5,540 bases of DNA from Euryarchaeota archaeon UBA538. GTDB taxonomy: Archaea > Thermoplasmatota > Poseidoniia > Poseidoniales > Thalassarchaeaceae. Positions 1-5,540 of this stretch are shown piece after piece; within the stretch, counting starts at the first letter, position 1; each line of letters begins with the position of its first letter. The notes under the pieces are model-generated. The model was not told the origin of the DNA. It did not search any database and worked only from the letters and a program-made list of their open reading frames with translations. The DNA lies in contig DALC01000081.1 of assembly GCA_002499325.1 (NCBI GenBank), positions 13,459 to 18,998 on the forward strand, given 5' to 3'. Position numbers and translations under genes: made by a program.

Positions 1-408
1 ATGTCTTATCCAGCGATGATCGAGGCCGGCGTTGACGTTAGGTTGGGCACCGATGGTGCCGCTAGCAACAATGGTCTTGACATGAGAGCTGAGGCTAGGG
101 CTGCAAGCCTAATACAGAAGCACGATCACTGGGATGCGACAATACTAGATCCTGTAGAGACCTGGCAACTTGCGACAAAAGGATCGTCAGATTGGGTCAC
201 GTGGGACTTATCTGATATTCGAATGCGTCCAAGGGGCAGAGGAGGTAGAAGGATTCTATCAAATCTAATTTACTCAGGAGCACAATGCATGGATGTTTTT
301 GTTGATGGAAGAGCGATCAGGAGAGATGGCAGGACCCTTACTCTAGATGAGGAAAAGGTGGCACAAGGACTCGAGGATGCGGCTCAGGAATACTATTCTG
401 AAATATGA
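1..408 (+). CDS. Amidohydrolase, SAH/MTA deaminase (MtaD/TrzN-like) type, C-terminal part only
   Basis: This is the C-terminal third of a metal-dependent amidohydrolase of the family that deaminates S-adenosylhomocysteine, 5'-methylthioadenosine and related adenosines or aminohydrolyses ring compounds; it would be a cytoplasmic salvage enzyme. The visible 135 residues contain the family motif LGTDGAASNN (residues 15-24), in which Asp18 is the expected last metal ligand, then the LDM..E.R.ASL.QK helix (26-40) and the end of the barrel (PVETWQLAT, 51-59). The C-terminal strand region follows (WVTWDLS, 65-71; DVFVDGRAIRRDG, 98-110). The other metal-binding His residues lie upstream of the window, so the ATG at base 1 is almost certainly internal. 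Between Thr59 and Asp64 about 15 residues seen in relatives (the ALG...G.I..G..AD segment) are missing in frame. The gene ends in tandem TGA stops. The family is clear; the substrate cannot be told from this fragment. Confidence 0.88.
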   Translation: MSYPAMIEAGVDVRLGTDGAASNNGLDMRAEARAASLIQKHDHWDATILDPVETWQLATKGSSDWVTWDLSDIRMRPRGRGGRRILSNLIYSGAQCMDVFVDGRAIRRDGRTLTLDEEKVAQGLEDAAQEYYSEI

Positions 409-452
409 TGAAGGCAAACACCTCTTGAAAAGCTTGGGCTCGATGCAAGGTC

Positions 453-746
453 GTGTCTCTACTAGACTATCTCTTGGCGCCTAGAGAAGATCACAGGGGT
501 TGGAAAACTCCTAGCGAAGCATCCAGAATACTGTTTGTAATGGTAGTGGGTTCGGTTTCTTACTGGGCTTGGCCGATTACCGAGGGAAATATAGTGATGT
601 GGGCAGGGACGGTGATGATGGTCTCTACGGCTCTGCTTTCTCTGGGGTGGTGGTTACTATCACTGGCCGCCAAGAACAGAGCACCCAGGAAACTGACAGC
701 TTCCGTAGAAAAGGTTACTAAAAGACGCCGTAAACACTCATCTTGA
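453..746 (+). CDS. Small membrane protein with two transmembrane helices, function unknown
   Basis: I do not recognise this 97-residue protein. It has a short polar N-terminus, two hydrophobic segments (about residues 26-42 and 47-72, rich in Trp, Met and Val) joined by a tight loop, and a strongly basic tail (KNRAPRK at 74-80, KRRRK at 90-94). By the positive-inside rule both ends should be cytoplasmic, giving a helical hairpin in the membrane. The start is a GTG, the first start codon after an in-frame TGA at 426. An AAGG sits only two bases before it, too close for a convincing ribosome binding site, so initiation may be leaderless or coupled to the upstream gene. It lies 44 bases after the amidohydrolase on the same strand and could share its transcript. 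It ends 12 bases before the convergent symporter gene. The open frame, its membrane pattern and its snug fit support a real gene; its role is unknown. Confidence 0.65.
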   Translation: MSLLDYLLAPREDHRGWKTPSEASRILFVMVVGSVSYWAWPITEGNIVMWAGTVMMVSTALLSLGWWLLSLAAKNRAPRKLTASVEKVTKRRRKHSS

Positions 747-758
747 TTAATTGCTACA

Positions 759-2933
759 TTAAGCAGGTTCTATTGAATACTCAAGTGTGATCAACTCAAC
801 CATATACTCGACGTCCTCACCGTCATCTGTATGAGTACATCCTATTGCTCCTCCAGTACCTACTGTAACGCTAATGTCAAGTGAATATGCTCCTAATCCA
901 ATACCCCCAGAGTCCAATCCCATTGTGATTTGAGATCTTGAAATATTGGTGACGTTTCCTATCATAGATGAGTCGTACCACTCCACCTCCACTGAGTGTG
1001 AGGAAGGGGGGCCATCGGAGTTCTGGCCACTCTCTGTCATATTCTTTTCATTGTGTACCATTGTAGAAGTGATGGTATCTGGATCCGAGTTGGAGGCCCC
1101 TGGTACATTACAGCCAATTCCATTACTGGTTTCATCCTCTGAATAAGTTAGAGTGGCCCTAACTCCGACGATATTGAAGTCTTCAGCATCCTCTATCGAG
1201 TCTGTGTGCATATTGATGGTAATAGTCTCTCCATCATTCACATATTCAAATCCATCAGCGAGTAGCTCGCTTCCGAAATCTGCCTCTACAATCCAATCAC
1301 CTGATAGGCCGGAAACTGAATCTAATGAATCTGGTCCAGATATAGCATAAGTTGCTTCTATTGCTCCAAATGGAATAATCAAGGCTGCTGCAATGGCTCT
1401 TGGTTTCCTATCATCTGGCCAATCATATCTGCCTAGTGGGGAGATTTCAGGAGATCTTATCTTATTCATTACAAAGTGTGTTATGAAGGCGGCTCCCATT
1501 CCTGGAATTGACTCGAATACCTCATCATTCAATCCCAACAATCTCCAAGCAACTACCCCAGTAAGAGCGGCAATCATCATTGCCATCGTGTGAGTAGTGT
1601 CGGGCTCATATTCGGCCCATCTGATAATGAGAATAGGTACGAATATGGAGCCAAGCCCGTACACTGCAAGTACGACTAGGGAGAACACCGAGTCCCCCCC
1701 TGGAACGTAGAGGCCGAAAATCGAGATAGCAGTTGCGAAGGATGCCACTGCTAGAGTGACTGTCTTTGTCTTCTTGTGGTCCTGGCTAATCTCTGGCATA
1801 ACATCGTCAGTGAAGGCTGCTGTACATGCCAAAACCTGACTGTCAGCTGTAGACATAGTTGCTGCGAATATGGACGCGAGAATTAATCCAACCCAGAAGG
1901 GGCCTAGAGTTTCCATTGCCAGCATTGGAAGACCTAGCTCTGGGTCGAAATCTGCTCCACTAAAAACCACCCTACTAGCTAGTCCAATTATGACCATGAT
2001 GAGAAGAAAAGGGGTCTGCCATGCAAAGAACCACAACATTGCACTCTTCCTGTCCTTGTCTGTACCTAGTGTCATAACACGGCTAACAACCTGTGGTTGC
2101 CCTGCTACGCTAAGGCCACCCAAGAAAAATGCGAAAGCCCAGAGAGTCAATCCGAATCCCAAATCAGCTGGGACAATACTAGTCAGATTGGCGTTCTGTT
2201 CCTCTAGACCCGAGTGTAGGCCGCCAAAGCCACCTACCTCTCCCATGGCTACCCAGCATAGCAGAGAAGAGCCTACAATCATCACGCTCGACTGAGCAGC
2301 GTCGGTCCAAATCGAAGCCCTTATTCCGCCAGCATAACAGTAGGCAACAACCAAAACAAATCCAATTAGTATTCCTACAGCCTCAGACCACCCCAGCATC
2401 ACATACAACGCCTTACCACCGCTGGTTAGTTGAGCTGCGGCATACACTGAGAGGAACAGTATCGAAAGCATGGCTGCTAGCTTTGCTTCCGGGGAGCCAG
2501 TTGCCTCCGAAACTAGGGATGATAGTGATCTAAGTCCTCTCTCATTAGCGGATTGCTGTATGAATTTATACAGCCATAGCCATGCTAGAATCTGTCCTAT
2601 CATGGATCCTATCGCTATCCAAGCTATCGAGTACCCCATCGTGAATGTGAAACCTATGAATCCGATGAACATGTATCCGGAGTTCCAAGTACTGACTGCG
2701 GACAAAGCGGCGAGTGCCGGATGCATTCCCCTTCCTGCCACTAAATAGTCATCAGTGGTATCCTCTTTGACCAGCATGCTTGCCAGACCGACTCCAGCAA
2801 ATGCGGTCATGAACAGAAGAAATGAGCCAACGAGAACTAGGTCCACGACTGGATGCATGGGGGCCTTGACTATCAACAATGGGATTGATACAATTGCCAG
2901 GACAGGAGAAGGAGAGTCAATTACAAAATCCAT
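759..2933 (-). CDS. PutP-type sodium/solute symporter (SSS family) with C-terminal extracellular domain
   Basis: This 724-residue protein is a secondary transporter that would use the Na+ gradient to import a small solute such as an amino or organic acid. Family motifs in order: DYLVAGR (62-68), ALSA...SG (76-86), WIAIG (105-109), GGIRA..WTDAAQ (202-214), GQP....R.M (278-287), and AATMST (357-362), whose Ala358, Ser361 and Thr362 match PutP Na+ ligands Ala337, Ser340 and Thr341. I count 13 core helices (about residues 30-490), an added helix (about 513-530), then a 194-residue tail with 36 acidic and only 3 Lys/Arg residues, two Cys (608, 699) and sequons at Asn631, 660 and 663. Typical PutP is about 500 residues, so the tail is an extra domain; an outside N-terminus plus 14 helices places it outside. 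The start at 2933 adds a hydrophobic stretch (10-23), possibly a signal peptide; Met26 (2858) is an alternative start closer to the usual family N-terminus. It follows the helical-repeat gene by 39 bases with no clear ribosome binding site. The substrate is not determinable. Confidence 0.93.
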   Translation of the reverse strand: MDFVIDSPSPVLAIVSIPLLIVKAPMHPVVDLVLVGSFLLFMTAFAGVGLASMLVKEDTTDDYLVAGRGMHPALAALSAVSTWNSGYMFIGFIGFTFTMGYSIAWIAIGSMIGQILAWLWLYKFIQQSANERGLRSLSSLVSEATGSPEAKLAAMLSILFLSVYAAAQLTSGGKALYVMLGWSEAVGILIGFVLVVAYCYAGGIRASIWTDAAQSSVMIVGSSLLCWVAMGEVGGFGGLHSGLEEQNANLTSIVPADLGFGLTLWAFAFFLGGLSVAGQPQVVSRVMTLGTDKDRKSAMLWFFAWQTPFLLIMVIIGLASRVVFSGADFDPELGLPMLAMETLGPFWVGLILASIFAATMSTADSQVLACTAAFTDDVMPEISQDHKKTKTVTLAVASFATAISIFGLYVPGGDSVFSLVVLAVYGLGSIFVPILIIRWAEYEPDTTHTMAMMIAALTGVVAWRLLGLNDEVFESIPGMGAAFITHFVMNKIRSPEISPLGRYDWPDDRKPRAIAAALIIPFGAIEATYAISGPDSLDSVSGLSGDWIVEADFGSELLADGFEYVNDGETITINMHTDSIEDAEDFNIVGVRATLTYSEDETSNGIGCNVPGASNSDPDTITSTMVHNEKNMTESGQNSDGPPSSHSVEVEWYDSSMIGNVTNISRSQITMGLDSGGIGLGAYSLDISVTVGTGGAIGCTHTDDGEDVEYMVELITLEYSIEPA

Positions 2934-2972
2934 TGCTGAGTGTTTTGATGGTAAACGAACATTGAGAATTAC

Positions 2973-4718
2973 CTAAAGTCTTCTTCTGAGTCTTTCCATC
3001 GCTGAATCTGACTCACCTAGGGACTTTAGGCATGACTGTACATCTCCTTCCTCGAGCATCTTCTCAGCTATAGAAATAGCTCTGAGAGACGAGGACCTGT
3101 CAGAATCTTCAATTCCTATACCTCTTGAGTCGAGCTTCTTACTCAGCGAAGACCATTCTGAGTTAACGAAATCTAATAGCTCCTTAGCGTCAGATAACTC
3201 GGCCTCAAGTAATTGGAGATCGTTGATCAGTGATTGTAATTCTGTGGACGCCTTTGACCACTCGGAAGATTCGGAAAGATTGGCTACAAGGTCTAGTCTC
3301 TCCATCCAGTCTCCGTGCTTTGGAAACCTAGATTCTAGCTTATTTCTCTGCCTGAGCGCCCTAGTTACTTCATTGGAGGATTCTGAAATATCTCTTACAT
3401 CTCTAATGATACTGTCAGAGATTCCCTTCGAGAGCGGGTAGTTACCCTCATCATGTGCTGTTCTGGAATCTGAAATCATCTCCAAGTGCTTACTGAGGAA
3501 CTCCCCTTCCAAGGACTTAATCGACTTTTGTGCTTCTTCCAGGGCCTTTAGTGAATCAGATTGTAAGTTGGTAAGACTCTCTACATGACTGGGAATGTTT
3601 GAAGCCATACTCTTTGCCATCACTGGATCTTCGGCAACAAGAGATTGCTTGGCAGAATCTAGGATACTTCTGATATTTTCAAAGGAGTGTCCCTCAAGAT
3701 TAGATAGTAATATCTCACCCTCAGATATGGCTTCGACGGCTTCTTGCCAGTGTTCAATAACCACGGATGCCTTCATCTTGGCTGTTCTGAATAGTATCTC
3801 AGCTTCTCTCAATGACCCTAGTTCAGTTTCTCTTACTGCCAATTCGTAGGCCTTGCGGGGCCCCTTAGCTGTCTTGGAAATATTCTCAGCGTCGATCACA
3901 TAAGTGAGCGCGTCTTTCTGAATGTCTCCGAGATCCTGCGAAATTGCGATTATACGCTTGGCCTCGCTCTCAGCCTCTTCGATCATCAGCAGACCCCTCT
4001 GGGGGTTTTTCCAGCCAATTTCTCTGGCAGTGGTTAAAAGAGAGTTGGCTTGCTCTAGTCCAGTGTTGTTTGATCTGAGTGTAATCATGAGATCTTCTGC
4101 ATTTTCTAGACTGGAAGAAAATTGCTTTCTAATATCGTGCATCTCATCTTTAGAAAGTAAATCAGGAATTAATGTGTAGGAAATTGATAGTCCTACTAAT
4201 ACCCAAATTTCTGTGTCAGAGCTCAAGGCCACCATTGTTGCGATTGCGAAAGCCAATCCCACTACACTTGTTGTTCCTCTGAGCCTCCTGGTTGCGAGTG
4301 AGTGATTCAAAATATACTGTGATACTCTCCAAAGATAAAGTGCTACACTTAACATTAAGACAGAGGCAATCTTTTCATCCACAGAAGAATATTCTGAACC
4401 GGCAACAGCGATTAAACTGGGCCAAACTATGTTTGATAATGACCCTACTCTAGATTTCTCTACTGGGCCGAAATCAATCAAATCTGAGAGTAGTATTGCT
4501 GATCCAAAAAGCAAGAAGACGTGACTTGATCTAGATAGCAGGTCGACCTCTCCATTTACTGCCGGCCAAAGCCACCATGCTCCTCCCATTATTATCGACA
4601 GTAAGCCCAATAAAGCAATTTTCTCCACCCTTATCCTGTGCTCATTTACGACCCTTGTCGGGTAGTCAGGAAGCAGGACCATGCCTCTTGAGGTAATATC
4701 ATCTCTCATGAGCTTCAC
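2973..4718 (-). CDS. Polytopic membrane protein with long cytoplasmic helical-repeat (coiled-coil-like) domain
   Basis: I do not recognise a named family for this 581-residue protein. The N-terminal third carries about six hydrophobic segments (residues 33-53, 65-82, 95-107 which is weak, 116-136, 149-166, 170-187). The remaining 390 residues are predicted purely helical, rich in Glu, Ser, Leu, Ala and Lys, with no Cys except at 563, and should be cytoplasmic. Within it I see six degenerate repeats of about 62 residues, each centred on a turn: NP at 238, GS at 301, ED at 363, GN at 425, EW at 486 and GD at 558. Each turn is flanked by helices carrying small residues, resembling TPR-like hairpins. 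The protein ends in a basic RLRRRL. GTG at 4718 is the longest start, but ATG at 4709 (Met4) has a GTGA five bases before it and is more likely. The gene lies between the surface protein and the symporter in the same direction. There is no kinase, chemoreceptor hairpin or ATPase motif; a scaffold or stress-sensing role is only a guess. Confidence 0.85.
   Translation of the reverse strand: MKLMRDDITSRGMVLLPDYPTRVVNEHRIRVEKIALLGLLSIIMGGAWWLWPAVNGEVDLLSRSSHVFLLFGSAILLSDLIDFGPVEKSRVGSLSNIVWPSLIAVAGSEYSSVDEKIASVLMLSVALYLWRVSQYILNHSLATRRLRGTTSVVGLAFAIATMVALSSDTEIWVLVGLSISYTLIPDLLSKDEMHDIRKQFSSSLENAEDLMITLRSNNTGLEQANSLLTTAREIGWKNPQRGLLMIEEAESEAKRIIAISQDLGDIQKDALTYVIDAENISKTAKGPRKAYELAVRETELGSLREAEILFRTAKMKASVVIEHWQEAVEAISEGEILLSNLEGHSFENIRSILDSAKQSLVAEDPVMAKSMASNIPSHVESLTNLQSDSLKALEEAQKSIKSLEGEFLSKHLEMISDSRTAHDEGNYPLSKGISDSIIRDVRDISESSNEVTRALRQRNKLESRFPKHGDWMERLDLVANLSESSEWSKASTELQSLINDLQLLEAELSDAKELLDFVNSEWSSLSKKLDSRGIGIEDSDRSSSLRAISIAEKMLEEGDVQSCLKSLGESDSAMERLRRRL
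4715..4718 (-). promoter_or_regulatory. Possible ribosome binding site GTGA for the helical-repeat membrane protein
   Basis: On the minus strand GTGA is followed by five bases (AGCTC) and then the ATG at 4709. GTGA matches the 3' half of the archaeal Shine-Dalgarno consensus GGAGGTGAT. This favours Met4 at 4709 over the GTG at 4718, which itself forms part of the site and has no such element before it. The match is only four bases, so it could be chance. Confidence 0.35.
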
Positions 4719-4734
4719 TGATTGATGATCGCCG

Positions 4735-5540
4735 CTAAGGCCTCATCGATTCTTTTCCCCATAGACGGTTTGCGAGGTAACTGAGGATAGCCAATGCAGA
4801 AAGTACAGCGAAGAATGCCTTGACTTGATAATCTGACAGCTCATCATCTTGTTCTAATACCATTATTGATTGATTAAGGTTTAGAGTTCCTGATTCTCCA
4901 TCTTCGTTTCCTATCCACTCAATTATGATATCTAGGGGGCCAGTCTCAAGAAGTTGGATATCAACATCTATTTCGAAATATCCCAAAGAGGAAGATGTTG
5001 CCCCTGGAATCATGACATAGGCCGAGCAGGTCTCTGCATAGCAAGCTCTAGCTGATCCTACTGATGATTGGTAATTATTGATTGAAGACCGGAAATTTAT
5101 GGTATTGCCGATAATCTGGTCTCCGGAAATATCGGTTTGGATTATCTCAAGATTGAAGCCCTCCTTGGGTTCAATAGAGAATTGGAATGAGATGTCTGCT
5201 GAATTTTGCATAGAGTCGGTGGCTAGTATTTCCACAGAATGTATTCCTACTCCTAGATTTGACAACTCTATCTTTTCTGCCTCTGTCCATGAGACGTTTG
5301 TATATTTTTGATCTCCATTTATGGTAACCGTCCATAGTGTATTCAAGATACTATCCAGATCATCAAAGGATTCGGTGAGAGTAAGAAGGATGTTATCTCC
5401 CTCTCGAGCAGGTTCTGAAGGACTCACACGGGTTGAGTTCGCAGTGATGTGTGGAATGATTACTGGTCCCGCAGAGTCCTCAACTATGATATTCCACGTT
5501 CTTTTTACTGTATTACCTGCTTCGTCTGTAACATTCAATA
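4735..5540 (-). CDS. Cell-surface protein with PKD/Ig-like domains and C-terminal membrane anchor, 5' end cut by window
   Basis: The visible 267 residues are the C-terminal end of a type I surface protein; the frame is open to the window edge. The first codon available, a TTG at 5538, falls inside the last strand of a beta domain (NVTDEAGNTVKRTWNIIVED), so the true start is upstream. Residues 24-122 form a PKD/Ig-like domain with the ESFDDLDS motif (56-63) and ending in the strand SADISFQFSI. Residues 127-228 form a second beta domain, perhaps CARDB-like, with Cys166 and Cys171. A single hydrophobic helix at about 240-256 is followed by a short tail with Arg258, Lys262 and Arg266. Four N-glycosylation sequons (Asn2, 34, 81, 222) all lie before the helix, which fits an outside location. 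Such domains usually mediate adhesion or binding, or form spacer stalks. It is probably the first of the three visible operon genes; its stop lies 16 bases before the next GTG and 25 before the likelier ATG. Its ligand is unknown. Confidence 0.85.
   Translation of the reverse strand, partial: LNVTDEAGNTVKRTWNIIVEDSAGPVIIPHITANSTRVSPSEPAREGDNILLTLTESFDDLDSILNTLWTVTINGDQKYTNVSWTEAEKIELSNLGVGIHSVEILATDSMQNSADISFQFSIEPKEGFNLEIIQTDISGDQIIGNTINFRSSINNYQSSVGSARACYAETCSAYVMIPGATSSSLGYFEIDVDIQLLETGPLDIIIEWIGNEDGESGTLNLNQSIMVLEQDDELSDYQVKAFFAVLSALAILSYLANRLWGKESMRP

Noticed and set aside
1..408. The amidohydrolase as a frameshifted pseudogene
   Set aside because: The frame is open from the window edge to tandem stops, both sides of the gap are in the same frame, and the motif LGTDGAASNN is intact; only a short in-frame gap is present.
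409..452. A separate promoter for the small membrane gene
   Set aside because: The 44 bases hold no TATA-like element; read-through from the upstream gene is the simpler view.
946..1350. Two plus-strand open frames of about 65 codons opposite the symporter tail
   Set aside because: The minus-strand frame continues without a break from the symporter and has consistent acidic, sequon-rich content; the plus-strand frames are Ser-rich shadows.
1870..2295. A 141-codon open frame on the plus strand opposite the symporter
   Set aside because: Its translation is low-complexity, Pro/Ser/Lys/Arg-rich and family-less, and it lies wholly antisense to clear PutP motifs; it is a shadow of the symporter coding bias.
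2934..2972. A possible promoter or ribosome binding site in the 39-base gap before the symporter
   Set aside because: The gap reads AT-rich but has no TATA-box-like run at the right distance and no GGAGG or GGTG-like site near the ATG at 2933.
2973..4718. The helical membrane protein as a chemoreceptor or sensor histidine kinase
   Set aside because: I find no chemoreceptor signalling hairpin, HAMP-like pair, phospho-acceptor His motif or ATP-binding N/G boxes; the helical part is repetitive instead.

Overview
The window looks like a piece of an archaeal chromosome, most likely a planktonic marine euryarchaeon of the Candidatus Poseidoniales (Marine Group II) or a close Thermoplasmatota relative. 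This is inference. It rests on the frequent AGA/AGG and ATA codons, weak or absent Shine-Dalgarno sequences, acidic and sequon-bearing Ig-like surface proteins, a sodium symporter carrying an extracellular tail, and long helical-repeat membrane proteins. There is no rRNA or universal marker gene in the window to settle it. Coding density is very high: the longest gap between genes is 44 bases, and I see no RNA gene, mobile element, CRISPR array or nucleotide repeat.

Plus strand, left (1-746): the 3' part of an amidohydrolase of the S-adenosylhomocysteine/5'-methylthioadenosine deaminase type, whose 5' part lies outside the window. It is followed after 44 bases by a small two-helix membrane protein of unknown function. 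The amidohydrolase appears to lack about 15 residues, in frame, at the normally conserved junction between the barrel and the C-terminal beta domain.

Minus strand (759-5540): three genes read right to left and probably co-transcribed, with gaps of 16-25 and 39 bases. First is the C-terminal part of a cell-surface protein with PKD/Ig-like beta domains and one membrane anchor (5' end outside the window). Second is a membrane protein with about six N-terminal helices and a long cytoplasmic helical region built, as far as I can see, from six degenerate repeats of about 62 residues. Third is a PutP-type sodium/solute symporter with an extra 14th membrane helix and a roughly 190-residue, strongly acidic outside domain. 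The plus- and minus-strand groups converge, separated by only 12 bases.

Taken together, the minus-strand group could form an envelope-associated uptake or scaffold system: a surface beta-domain protein, a membrane-anchored cytoplasmic helical array, and a transporter with its own outside domain. That linkage is inferred only from gene order and topology. The most interesting features are the symporter fusion, the repeat array, and the gap in the amidohydrolase.
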